Positions 28,601 to 38,966 of a stretch of 64,000 nucleotides of DNA are shown piece after piece; the first letter of the stretch is position 1, and every line of letters begins with the position of its first letter. The DNA comes from Nocardioides sp. (GTDB lineage Bacteria > Actinomycetota > Actinomycetes > Propionibacteriales > Nocardioidaceae), in assembly GCF_025965415.1 (NCBI RefSeq), contig NZ_JAOPWY010000107.1, positions 1-64,000 of the forward strand, read 5' to 3'. The translations under genes were made by a program, and so were the position numbers. The notes under the pieces were generated by a model. That model had not been told where the DNA came from. It ran no database searches and worked only from the letters and a program-made list of their open reading frames with translations.

Positions 28601-30345
28601 GTGTCACCACCAGACTTCCCATCGCCGACGGCAAGGCCGTACGCCGTTACGTCGGCCGGGTCGCGCACCGGCACCCCCGCCTCCTGTGGACCGCGCTGGG
28701 CCTGCACGTGCTGGCCGCGCTGAGCGCACTGGCCGCGCCGCGCCTGCTCGGCGGGCTGGTGGAGGCGGTCGAGAAGGGGACGACCCGCGCCCACGTCGAC
28801 CAGATCGTCCTCTGGCTGGCGATCTTCCTCGTGCTGCAGTCGGTGCTGACCCGCTACGCGCGCTACCGCTCGCAGGTGATGGGCGAGCTGGTGCTGGCCG
28901 AGCTCCGCGAGGACTTCGTCGCCAACACGCTCGCGCTCCCGGTGGGCACCGTCGAGGCCGCCGGCTCCGGCGACCTGCTCACCCGCACGGGCTCGGACAT
29001 CGACCGGCTGGGCTGGTCGGTGCGCTGGGCGCTGCCCGAGTGGACGATCGCGGTCGTCTCCGCCGTCCTGACCTTCGGCGCGGCGCTGAGCGTCGGCTGG
29101 TGGGTGGCGCTGCCCTGCCTGCTCGCGCTGCCGCCGCTGGTGATCGGGCTGCGGTGGTACCTCGCGCGAGCCAAGGACGGCTACCTCGCCGAGACCGCGT
29201 CGTACTCCCAGATCACCACGACGCTGTCGGAGACCGTCGAGGGCGCCCGCACCGTCGAGGCGCTCGGGCTCGGCGAGAAGCGCGTGGAGCTGGGCGATGA
29301 CGACTGCGCGAAGTCCTTCACCGCGGAGAAGTACACACTGCACCTGCGCACCGTCTTCTTCCCCAGCATGGAGCTGAGCTACCTGCTGCCCGTGGTGGGC
29401 ACCCTGCTCTTCGGCGGCTGGCTCTACACGCGCGGCGACGTCTCGCTGGCCGAGGTCACCACGGCGACGCTCTACGTGCAGATGCTCATCGACCCGGTCG
29501 ACCGCATCGTGTCCATCCTCGACGAGCTGCAGCTCGGTGCCGCCGCCCTGGCCCGGCTCCTCGGCGTGGCCCAGGTGCCCGACGACCGGACCGTCTCCGG
29601 GCGCGTGCCGGGCTCGGAGAAGCTCGACGCGGAGGACGTCCGCTTCTCCTACGTCGAGGGGCGCGACGTGCTGCACGGCATCGACCTCGACGTCGGCGTC
29701 GGCGAGCGAATCGCGATGGTCGGCCCCTCCGGCGCGGGCAAGTCGACGCTGGGCCGGCTGCTCGCCGGCATCCACCCGCCGCGCACCGGTGCGGTGACCG
29801 TCGGCGACGTCGGGCTGGTCGAGCTGCCGCTCGGCGACCTGCGCGGACATGTCGCGCTCGTCACCCAGGAGCACCACGTCTTCGTGGGCACGCTGCGGGA
29901 GAACGTCGTCCTGGCCCGGCCGGGCGCCCCCGACGACGCGGTCCGGGCCGCCCTCGGTGCCGTCGACGCGCTCGAGTGGGTGGACGCCCTGCCGGCAGGG
30001 CTCGACACCGTGGTCGGCTCCGGCGGCCGGGCGGTGACGGCCGCGCAGGCCCAGCAGATCGCCCTGGCCCGGCTGGTGCTCGCCGACCCGCACACGCTCG
30101 TGCTCGACGAGGCCACCTCGCTCATCGACCCGCGCGCGGCCCGGCACCTCGAGCGCTCGCTCGCGGCGGTGCTCGAGGGGCGGACGGTCATCGCGATCGC
30201 GCACCGCCTCTTCTCCGCCCACGACGCCGACCGGGTCGCGGTGGTGGAGGACGGAGTCATCTCCGAGTTCGGCTCGCACGACGACCTCGTCGCCGCGGGT
30301 GGGTCGTACGCCGCGCTCTGGGAGTCGTGGCACGGGACGAGCTGA
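28597..30345 (+). CDS. ABC exporter half-transporter (TMD-NBD), partner of preceding gene
   Basis: ATGA overlap with upstream gene; Walker A GPSGAGKSTLGRLLAGI, Q-loop VTQEHHVF, Walker B LVLDEATS, H-loop IAIAHRLF intact; signature position reads VTAAQAQQIALARL. Confidence 0.9.
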   Translation: MSVTTRLPIADGKAVRRYVGRVAHRHPRLLWTALGLHVLAALSALAAPRLLGGLVEAVEKGTTRAHVDQIVLWLAIFLVLQSVLTRYARYRSQVMGELVLAELREDFVANTLALPVGTVEAAGSGDLLTRTGSDIDRLGWSVRWALPEWTIAVVSAVLTFGAALSVGWWVALPCLLALPPLVIGLRWYLARAKDGYLAETASYSQITTTLSETVEGARTVEALGLGEKRVELGDDDCAKSFTAEKYTLHLRTVFFPSMELSYLLPVVGTLLFGGWLYTRGDVSLAEVTTATLYVQMLIDPVDRIVSILDELQLGAAALARLLGVAQVPDDRTVSGRVPGSEKLDAEDVRFSYVEGRDVLHGIDLDVGVGERIAMVGPSGAGKSTLGRLLAGIHPPRTGAVTVGDVGLVELPLGDLRGHVALVTQEHHVFVGTLRENVVLARPGAPDDAVRAALGAVDALEWVDALPAGLDTVVGSGGRAVTAAQAQQIALARLVLADPHTLVLDEATSLIDPRAARHLERSLAAVLEGRTVIAIAHRLFSAHDADRVAVVEDGVISEFGSHDDLVAAGGSYAALWESWHGTS

Positions 30346-30358
30346 CCCGCCGTCCGGG

Positions 30359-30408
30359 GCGGTGCTCCAGCCACATTTCCCGGGTCCCGAGTGTGGCTGG
30401 ACCACCGC
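30359..30408. repeat. 50-bp imperfect palindrome, copy 3
   Basis: GCGGTGCTCCAGCCACATTT-CCCGGGTCCC-GAGTGTGGCTGGACCACCGC; starts 13 nt after the ABC stop codon, in the same sense as copy 2 has after purH. Confidence 0.85.
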
Positions 30409-30467
30409 TGCAGGGCGTGTCGTACGACGACGCGCGCACCAGAGGCGATCCGGGCGACGGTTGCACC

Positions 30468-30488
30468 GTGACAGTTCCACTGTCACGA
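30468..30488. promoter_or_regulatory. Perfect inverted repeat CGTGACAG-TTCCA-CTGTCACG upstream of the LLM oxidoreductase gene (candidate operator)
   Basis: 8-bp perfect arms, 5-bp spacer, ending 7 bp before ATG 30496. Confidence 0.5.
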
Positions 30489-30495
30489 TTGATCC

Positions 30496-31536
30496 ATGCG
30501 CCTCGCCACCCTCCTGATGTACGACGGCAACCCCCGCAGCGCGGCCGACCAGGTGGTCGCCCTGGAGAGGGCGGGCCTCGACAGCGTGTGGGTCGCGGAG
30601 GCCTACGGCTTCGACTCCCCCACGCTGATGGGCTACCTCGCCGCCAAGACCGAGACGGTGCAGATCGGCTCGGGCATCCTCAACATCTACTCCCGCACCC
30701 CCGGTGCCCTGCTGCAGACCGCTGCCGGCCTCGACAACGTCAGCCAGGGTCGCGCGATCCTCGGCCTCGGCGTGAGCGGCCCGCAGGTGATCGAGGGCTT
30801 CCACGGGGTCCCCTACAAGAGGCCGATGGCGCGGACGGCGGAGGTCATCGAGATCATCCGCAGCGGCCTCATGCGCGAGCCGTTGAGCGCCGACGGCGAG
30901 TTCCACCTCCCGCTCACCAAGGAGGACGGCGCCGTCACCGGGCTCGGCAAGCCGCTCAAGCTGCTGACGAAGCCCGAGCGCGACACCATCCCGATCTGGA
31001 TCGCCTCGCTCGGCCCCAAGAACGTCGAGCAGACCGCCGAGATCGCCGACGGCTGGATCCCCCACCTCTTCCATCCCGAGAAGGCCCACCTGGTCTGGGG
31101 TGACGCGCTCGCCGCGGGCAACGCGAAGCGCCAGGCGGGGCTCGCTCCCCTGCAGGTGATGGCCGGCGGCATGCTCGCGATCGGGGAGGGCCAGGAGACC
31201 AAGGCGCTGCTCGACTTCGCGCGGCCGATCTTCGCTCTCTACGTCGGCGGCATGGGCGCGAAGGGCAAGAACTTCTACAACGACGTCGCCCGCTCCTACG
31301 GCTACGAGAAGGAGGCCGAGGAGATCCAGGACCTCTACCTCTCGGGCAAGAAGAAGGAGGCCGAGGCGCTCGTCCCCACCGAGTGGCTCGAGGCCGCCAA
31401 CCTCGTCGGCCCCGAGTCCTACATCAAGGAGCGCATCGCGGCCTTCGAGGAGGCCGGCGTCACCGACCTCAACATCACTCCCGTCTCCGACGACCCGGCG
31501 GCCACCCTCGCCCAGGTCAAGGAATGGGTGTCCTGA
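30496..31536 (+). CDS. LLM-class (F420-dependent-like) oxidoreductase
   Basis: MRLATLLMYDGNPRSAADQVVALERAGLDSVWVAEAYGFDSPTLMGYLAAKTETVQIGSGILNIYSRTPGALLQTAAGLDNVSQGRAILGLGVSGPQVIEGFHGVPY. Confidence 0.92.
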   Translation: MRLATLLMYDGNPRSAADQVVALERAGLDSVWVAEAYGFDSPTLMGYLAAKTETVQIGSGILNIYSRTPGALLQTAAGLDNVSQGRAILGLGVSGPQVIEGFHGVPYKRPMARTAEVIEIIRSGLMREPLSADGEFHLPLTKEDGAVTGLGKPLKLLTKPERDTIPIWIASLGPKNVEQTAEIADGWIPHLFHPEKAHLVWGDALAAGNAKRQAGLAPLQVMAGGMLAIGEGQETKALLDFARPIFALYVGGMGAKGKNFYNDVARSYGYEKEAEEIQDLYLSGKKKEAEALVPTEWLEAANLVGPESYIKERIAAFEEAGVTDLNITPVSDDPAATLAQVKEWVS

Positions 31537-31540
31537 GCTC

Positions 31541-32420
31541 GTGCACGCCCCGGGTCGCTACGCCAACCTGCGCCGGATCCAGTCCCTGGACCCGGAGGTC
31601 GACCACGACGAGATCCTCCGGCTGACGGCCCGCCACGAGTTCCCGTGGGACTACGTCCAGGGCACCGGCATCGCCTTCATGCGCGACTACGGCATCCCCT
31701 CGATCGCGGCGCTGCTCGACCGGACCCGCGAGTTCGAGGACCACGGGGTCAAGCGCTACGACGACACGATCCTGATCGGAGACGAGGCGACCCTCGACGG
31801 CATCGACTCCCCGCGCTCGCACGCCGCGCTCCGTCGGCTGAACCGGATCCACGGCCACTACGACATCCCGCAGGACGAGCTCGCCTACGTCCTCGCCACC
31901 ACGATCGTCGGCCCGGGGCGGTGGATCTCCGCCTACGGCTGGCGCCCGCTCGACCCCCACGAGCTCGCCGCCATCGCCAAGGTCACGACGCGCTTCGGCG
32001 AGCTGATGGGCATCAAGGACCTTCCGACGACGTACGACGGCTACCTCACGCTGCTCGTCGACTACGAGCGACAGCACTTCGCGCACACCCCCGCGAGCAC
32101 CCGCCTCGCGGAGGCGTCGATCCGGATCGCCCGCGAGGTCGCCCCGCCGCCGCTGCGACCACTGCTGCGCCGGGCGACGATCGCGATGATGGACGAACCC
32201 CTGCGCGAGGCGCTCGGCCTGCCGCGCCAGCCCCGGTGGTTCGTCCGTGCGGTGCACGGCGCCCTCCGGCTGCGAGCCCGCGTGCTGCGCCTCGCGCCCC
32301 CGCGCCGTACGCCGTACGTGCACCGCCCCACGACCTATCCCGGCGGCCACCGGCTCGAAGACCTGGGCCCGACCGCGATGCTCGACGCCCTCGACGCCCC
32401 CGCCCACGGAAAGAGATCAC

Positions 32421-32428
<8 letters not shown>
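31541..32428 (+). CDS. Oxygenase MpaB family protein (DUF2236-like)
   Basis: RYANLRRIQSLDPEVDHDEILRLTARHEFPWDYVQGTGIAFMRDYGIPSIAALLDRTREFEDHGVKRYDDT...ALRRLNRIHGHYDIPQDELAYVLATTIVGPGRWISAYGWRPL; start codon uncertain. Confidence 0.82.
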
Positions 32429-33569
<1,141 letters not shown>

Positions 33570-33572
33570 GGC

Positions 33573-36500
33573 TCAGCGCAACCGGACGTCGACCTCGCGC
33601 CGGAGCACCTGGGTTCCGTCGGCTGTCCGGACCTTCAGCACGACCCGCACGACCGACCCGCGGGCTAGCCCGCGGGCGTCGAGCACCGCCACGAGCCGGT
33701 CGGCCTTCCGGTCGTAGCGGAAGCACGTCGGGTCGGCGTCGCCGACACTCATCGTCACGCGGCACTCGCGGCCCATCTCTGCGCTGATGTTGCGCGGCAC
33801 GACGGCCTGCGCGGCGTCGCGGAGGTGGAGGCTGACGGGCGTGCGGGAGCCCTTCTCGACGACGCCCTTGCCGGCATCAGCGGCGAGCGCCCAGGTGAGT
33901 CCACGGAGGCCGTAGCGGACCCGGAGCTGCCCGTCGGTCGTGGTCACGGAGTAGTTCGGTGAGGTCGCCCCGGCGCACGCGACGGCGTACGTCCCGGCCG
34001 GGCTGTCGACACCCGCGGAGCTGGCGCAGGTGGCCGGCGTGGTCAGGTCCTGCGCGTCGTCACCGTTGGCGAAGCCGCGGTAGGACGGCACGAGCGCGGG
34101 CTCCGCAGCGCCGTAACGTCGTACGGCCGAGGGGGCCATGACGGTCAGTGCCGCGCGCGCGATGGTGAAGGTGCGAGTCACGGAGCCAGCAGGGTCGAGG
34201 CCCTCGCCACCCGCCGCCTGGGCGGCGGTCACCGTGCAGGTGCCGGCGCGCAGGAGCGTGAGCCGGGTGCCGGCGACGGTGCAGGCGCCGGTCGCCGTGA
34301 AGGTGACCGCGCGTCCGGAGGCACCGCCCGAGCCCTGCAGCAGGACGTCCGGGTCGCCGTACGTCTTGTCGGTGAGGGCGTCGAACGCGATCGTCTGGGA
34401 CGCCTTGGTGATGTGGACGGAGCGCGTGACGGTCGCCGGGAGGTGGTTGGCGTCGGCGGCCTTGGTGACGGTGAGCTCGCAGTCACCGGCAGCGCTCGGC
34501 GTCACGGTGCGACCGTCGACGGAGCACGGGCCGCTGGCCGTCACGGTGACGGCCCCCGGACCCTGGTCCGTCACGACGAGGTCGAACGGACCCTGCGCAG
34601 AGGTGCGGTCCGCGATCGGGGCGACGACCAGCTGCTGCGGGGCCCGCGCCACCGTGAGCGTCCGCGACGCGGTCGCCGTCGTGTGGCGGCCGGGGTCGGC
34701 CGGGGTGAAGGCCACGCCCAGCTGTCGGTCCTGGCCCGCACCGGGCACGGTCGTCGCATCGACGACGTCCCCGTCGAGACGGTAGGTCCAGCTCCCCCGG
34801 GCGTCGGTCGACGCGTCCAGCAGGTCAGCGAGGGTGTCGCCGTAGGTGAGGGAGGCCGCGGAGCCCCAGGTGATGACCGGGGTGCGGTGGTGGGCGGTGA
34901 CCGAGCGCTGCACGACGGGCGAGGCGGTGCGGGACGGGGTCTCCGCCTGGCCTGCCTCGAGGACGCAGGAGCCGCTGCCGGTGACGGTCACGGTGGCCGC
35001 GCCGGCCGTTCCGGCGCTGTGGTCCACCACCGTGCAGGAGCTGTGTGTGGCGGCCGAGATGGTGACCGCGCCACCACCCTGGGTGCCGTCCGCGGTGACC
35101 TCGAACGGCGCGTCGTCCGCAGTGACGTCGGTCGGGACGTCACCGAAGGAGACCTCCTGCGGCGCCTTGGCGACGTCGATGATGACGGTCCGCCACGCGG
35201 GGAGGTAGTGACTCCGGGCTGCCGCGTCGGGCTCGTAGTGTGCGACGAGCAGCTGGCCGGTCCCGACGCCGAGCACCTCACCGCGGGCCGGCGTCACGCC
35301 GTCGGCGAGGTAGTAGTCGATCGTGCCCGTGGCACCCTCGGGGCTGGTCGTGGCGTCGAGCTGGTCGTCCCCCAGCGGGGTGCCGAAGACGATCGTCGCC
35401 GGAGGGTCCCACGAGATCGCGGGCAGGACCGGGGCGACCGTCACAGTGACGGAGCGGGTCTCGGACGTCCAGCGGTCGGCGCTGGCGCCGGTGGGCATCC
35501 ACCGGACGTCGATCACGTGGTCACCGGGCTCGAGGACGGCTCCGTCGGCCGGCGACCCGTCAGCGAGCGTGTAGGTCAGCTCGCCCTCGGGCGCGACCGC
35601 GGAGTCGTCGACCTCGGCGGACACGGTGGCATCGAGCTCCTCAGCGCCCAGCGCGTCGCCGTACGACAGCCCCTCGGGCTGCTGCCAGTCGAGGGTCGGC
35701 TCGCCCTTGGCGACGTGCAGGGTGCGTACGACGCTCGCCGGGACGTGGTCGGCGTCGCCCGCCTTCGAGACGGTGACCTCGCAGTCGCCGGCGGCGGACG
35801 GCGTGACGGTGCGACCAGTGGCCGAGCACGGCCCGGTCACGTCGACGGAGACGGCGCCCGGTCCGTCGTCCGTGACGTCGACCTCGAACGGGGCCTGGCC
35901 GTAGGTCCGGTCGGCGAGCGGGGAGACGGAGAGCTGCTGGGCGGCGCGGTGCACGTCGATGGCGCGGGTGGCCGCGGCGGTGGTGTAGCGGTCCGGGTCG
36001 GCGGGGCTGAAGACCACCTCGAAGACGCGATCGTCGCCCGCCCCGGGGATGGTGGAACCGTCCACCTCGACTCCGTCGAGGCGGTAGGTCCAAGTGCCTG
36101 CAGCGTCGGTGGCCGCGTCGAGCTGGTCCGCCAGGGGCGTGCCATAGGTGATCTCGGTGTCGGGGTCCCAGGTGATGACCGGCGTGCGGCGCGCGACGGT
36201 GACCGACCTCTCCACGACGGGTGAGGCCGTGTGGCTCGCGGTCTGGGCCTGGCGCGCCTCGAGCACGCACGCGCCGTTGCGGATGACCGTCACGGTGGCT
36301 GCACCTGTCGTGCCAGTGCTGTGGTCGGCGACGGTGCAGGCGCTGCCGGCGACGCGGGAGACGGTGACGTCGCCACCGCCGGACGTCCCGGACGCGGTGA
36401 CCTCGAAGGGAGCATCGTCGACGGTCGCGGTGGCGGGGACCGTCCCGAAGGTGACGGCCTGAGCCAGGCGTACGACGTCGACCGTGCGCGTCGTGCTGAC

Positions 36501-37421
36501 GGGCGTGAAGGCCGGGGCGGACGGACCGGTGGGCACGAACGTGGCGGTCAGGACCTGCCCGTCCCCCGCCGTCAGGATCGAGCTCGGGGTCAGCACGTTG
36601 TTCGCGGCATCGGTGTAGGTGAGGGACCCGGTGAGGTTGGCGGGCGAGACCGTCGCGTCCAGCACCGAGCCCAGCGGCCTGCCCGCGACCACCTGGCCGG
36701 GCGTCCAGGCCAGGGTCGGGGTCGCCCTGTCCACGCTCACGGTGAGGGTGCCGGTGCCCGTCTTGCCGCCGTTGTTGGTGGCCGAGCAGCTCACCGTCGT
36801 GGTGCCGGGCGCGAAAATGCTGCCCGACGCCGGGGTGCAGGTGGCGCCGTAGGTGCCGTAGTAGTTGTCGGACCCGTAGGCAGAGAAGGTGACCGGGGCG
36901 CCCTGCTCGCTCGTCGCCGTCGTCACCACGTTGCCCGACGTGACGACCGTCGGCGTGGGGGCGACCACGGAGACATTCCCCGTCATGCTCATCGTGCCGC
37001 CGGTGCTGAGGGTGAACCCAACGACGATCGCGTAGGTGCCGGGCGAGGGCATCTGTCGGTTCGCGTACTGACAGCTGCCGGTCTGGAAGTTGCCCCCGAA
37101 GCTGTTCGTGAGGTTGTTGCCGTCCGGGAACGTGGCGAAGCAGCCGGTGATCCTCGCGCCGAGGAACGTGTTCGCGGTCCCGGTCCACGCGAAGCTGACG
37201 GACTGGCCGGCCTGGGCGGTCGCGGGCGGGGCTGCGGTCCACGCGATGGTCTGGATCGCGGACGCGGGCGAGCTCGGGACGACGACCAGCGCGGCGGTCG
37301 CCAACAGGGAGGCGAGGGCGCCCAGGGCGACGCGTGCGAGGGACGAGCGGGGGGTACGGGAAGTGGCGGGCACGAGCGCAACCGTAGGGGTGGACGCCGA
37401 TCCCACGTGGGCGAAAGGCAC
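33573..37421 (-). CDS. Large secreted Ig-like/MBG-repeat protein
   Basis: Signal peptide-like N-term ...SLARVALGALASLLATAALVVVPSSPASA; HYR-like region; repeated units PxxTWxxxxxxxYGTPLxxQLDAxT and FGTVPxxxTVDDAPFEVTAxGTxGGGxVTxS. Confidence 0.85.
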   Translation of the reverse strand: MPFAHVGSASTPTVALVPATSRTPRSSLARVALGALASLLATAALVVVPSSPASAIQTIAWTAAPPATAQAGQSVSFAWTGTANTFLGARITGCFATFPDGNNLTNSFGGNFQTGSCQYANRQMPSPGTYAIVVGFTLSTGGTMSMTGNVSVVAPTPTVVTSGNVVTTATSEQGAPVTFSAYGSDNYYGTYGATCTPASGSIFAPGTTTVSCSATNNGGKTGTGTLTVSVDRATPTLAWTPGQVVAGRPLGSVLDATVSPANLTGSLTYTDAANNVLTPSSILTAGDGQVLTATFVPTGPSAPAFTPVSTTRTVDVVRLAQAVTFGTVPATATVDDAPFEVTASGTSGGGDVTVSRVAGSACTVADHSTGTTGAATVTVIRNGACVLEARQAQTASHTASPVVERSVTVARRTPVITWDPDTEITYGTPLADQLDAATDAAGTWTYRLDGVEVDGSTIPGAGDDRVFEVVFSPADPDRYTTAAATRAIDVHRAAQQLSVSPLADRTYGQAPFEVDVTDDGPGAVSVDVTGPCSATGRTVTPSAAGDCEVTVSKAGDADHVPASVVRTLHVAKGEPTLDWQQPEGLSYGDALGAEELDATVSAEVDDSAVAPEGELTYTLADGSPADGAVLEPGDHVIDVRWMPTGASADRWTSETRSVTVTVAPVLPAISWDPPATIVFGTPLGDDQLDATTSPEGATGTIDYYLADGVTPARGEVLGVGTGQLLVAHYEPDAAARSHYLPAWRTVIIDVAKAPQEVSFGDVPTDVTADDAPFEVTADGTQGGGAVTISAATHSSCTVVDHSAGTAGAATVTVTGSGSCVLEAGQAETPSRTASPVVQRSVTAHHRTPVITWGSAASLTYGDTLADLLDASTDARGSWTYRLDGDVVDATTVPGAGQDRQLGVAFTPADPGRHTTATASRTLTVARAPQQLVVAPIADRTSAQGPFDLVVTDQGPGAVTVTASGPCSVDGRTVTPSAAGDCELTVTKAADANHLPATVTRSVHITKASQTIAFDALTDKTYGDPDVLLQGSGGASGRAVTFTATGACTVAGTRLTLLRAGTCTVTAAQAAGGEGLDPAGSVTRTFTIARAALTVMAPSAVRRYGAAEPALVPSYRGFANGDDAQDLTTPATCASSAGVDSPAGTYAVACAGATSPNYSVTTTDGQLRVRYGLRGLTWALAADAGKGVVEKGSRTPVSLHLRDAAQAVVPRNISAEMGRECRVTMSVGDADPTCFRYDRKADRLVAVLDARGLARGSVVRVVLKVRTADGTQVLRREVDVRLR

Positions 37422-37576
37422 TTCTGTGGCTCTCTGTGGCTCTGTTGTGGATGATCACCCCCCAAGGGGGTGTGCTCGGCGCGGTAGCGGGCCAGCAGGC
37501 GGTCGAGCAGCGCCTCCTCCTCGCGGCGAGCGCAGTACTCGCCGGCGGTGCCCACCCGCTCGCTACGGTCGGGGCC

Positions 37577-37792
37577 ATGGACCTCTTCGAGATGGACGAG
37601 ACCCGCACGATGACTCGCGAGGAGGCCGCGACCAAGCTGCGCGCCCTCGCCGACTCCCTGGCCAAGCACAACTCCGTCGAGTTCGAGCGCGACGGCGGCC
37701 GGATCACCGTCGCCGTCCCCGATCGGGTGAACCTGAAGGTCGAGGTCGAGCTGGGCGAGTCCAACGAGGTGGAGATCGAGCTCACCTGGTGA
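37577..37792 (+). CDS. Amphi-Trp domain-containing protein
   Basis: MDLFEMDETRTMTREEAATKLRALADSLAKHNSVEFERDGGRITVAVPDRVNLKVEVELGESNEVEIELTW; small amphi-Trp-type pattern. Confidence 0.8.
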   Translation: MDLFEMDETRTMTREEAATKLRALADSLAKHNSVEFERDGGRITVAVPDRVNLKVEVELGESNEVEIELTW

Positions 37793-37848
37793 GCCGGTGC
37801 GGGCCGAACCGGTCGCCGATCGTCCTCAACTGCTTCTAGCCTGCCGTC

Positions 37849-38643
37849 ATGACCGACTTCACCGAGCAGGACCTGGCCGGCGCGACCTTCCGCCGGGTGA
37901 ACCTCGCCGGCGCGACCTTCCGAGAGGCCCGCCTCAACGATGCCGTCCTCCAGGACGTCGACCTGAGCGGCACCCGCATCCGGGCGGCCTACCTCGACGG
38001 CGTCCGGATGACCGGCGTCGAGGTGCCGGACCTCGAGATCTACGGCGAGCTCGGCCGGCTGCTGGTCAACGGGGTGGACGTCGTCCCGCTGGTCGAGGCC
38101 GAGCTGGACCGTCGTACGCCCGAGCGTGCGCTGATGCGCCCGACCGACGCCGACGGGTTCCGCGAGGCCTTCGGCGTGCTGGACCGGCTCTGGGACGGCA
38201 CCGTCGAGCGCGCTCGCGCGCTCCCGCCGGAGTCGCTGCACGAGCAGGTCGCCGGCGAGTGGTCCTTCACCGAGACGTTGCGCCACCTCGGCTTCGCGCA
38301 CGCCTGCTGGGTCGGCGGCGTCGTCCTCGCCGATCCCTCGCCGTGGCACCCGCTCGACCTGCCGTGGGACGAGGCACCGACGGTGGAGGGGGTGCCGTGG
38401 GACCGCGACGTACGCCCGACGCTCGACGAGGTGCTCGCCGTGCGGGCGGCCCGGCGGGCGACCGTGGCCGCGGTGCTCGACGCTCTCGACGACGAGGGCC
38501 TCGCCCGGCCGGTCACCTCCGCGACGCCGTTCATGGCCGACGCCGACTCGCTGACCGTCGCCCAGTGCCTGCGGGTGGTCCTCAACGAGGAGTGGGAGCA
38601 CCGGCTGTACGCCGAGCGCGACCTGGCGGTGCTGTCCGGCTGA
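37849..38643 (+). CDS. Pentapeptide-repeat / DinB-like domain fusion protein
   Basis: N-term DLAGATFRRVNLAGATFREARLNDAVLQDVDLSGTRIRAAYLDGV (pentapeptide-like) followed by WSFTETLRHLGFAHACWVGG...LRVVLNEEWEHRLYAERDL (DinB_2-like). Confidence 0.8.
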   Translation: MTDFTEQDLAGATFRRVNLAGATFREARLNDAVLQDVDLSGTRIRAAYLDGVRMTGVEVPDLEIYGELGRLLVNGVDVVPLVEAELDRRTPERALMRPTDADGFREAFGVLDRLWDGTVERARALPPESLHEQVAGEWSFTETLRHLGFAHACWVGGVVLADPSPWHPLDLPWDEAPTVEGVPWDRDVRPTLDEVLAVRAARRATVAAVLDALDDEGLARPVTSATPFMADADSLTVAQCLRVVLNEEWEHRLYAERDLAVLSG

Positions 38644-38673
38644 CCATGCGCGACGGCTGTGACAATCAGTCGC

Positions 38674-38934
38674 ATGGCCGTCTACCTCGCTTGGACCGCA
38701 GCCGCACCGGACACCCTCGAGGGGCCGTGGGCGGAGGCACGGCAGATCGCTCCCGGACTGGTGCTGCTGGACAGCACCGAGCCGCTCTCGGTCGTCTACC
38801 ACGCCGTCAAGTGGTCGCTCCCCGATGACGCCGCGCTGATCGTCACGCCCGTGCCGACGACGCCCAAGTCGCGCGGCATGGCGCCGGGCACCACCAGGTG
38901 GTTGCGCGACCGGACGGACCGACCGCGGGGATAG
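38674..38934 (+). CDS. Small hypothetical protein
   Basis: MAVYLAWTAAAPDTLEGPWAEARQIAPGLVLLDSTEPLSVVYHAVKWSLPDDAALIVTPVPTTPKSRGMAPGTTRWLRDRTDRPRG; compact ORF between same-strand genes. Confidence 0.6.
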   Translation: MAVYLAWTAAAPDTLEGPWAEARQIAPGLVLLDSTEPLSVVYHAVKWSLPDDAALIVTPVPTTPKSRGMAPGTTRWLRDRTDRPRG

Positions 38935-38966
38935 CGTCCACGCCCGTGCGGGTGGACACTTGCGCG

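Noticed and set aside
35641-38802. 1053-aa minus-strand ORF spanning several genes
   Set aside because: Overlaps better supported genes on both strands; composition is that of a high-GC shadow frame.
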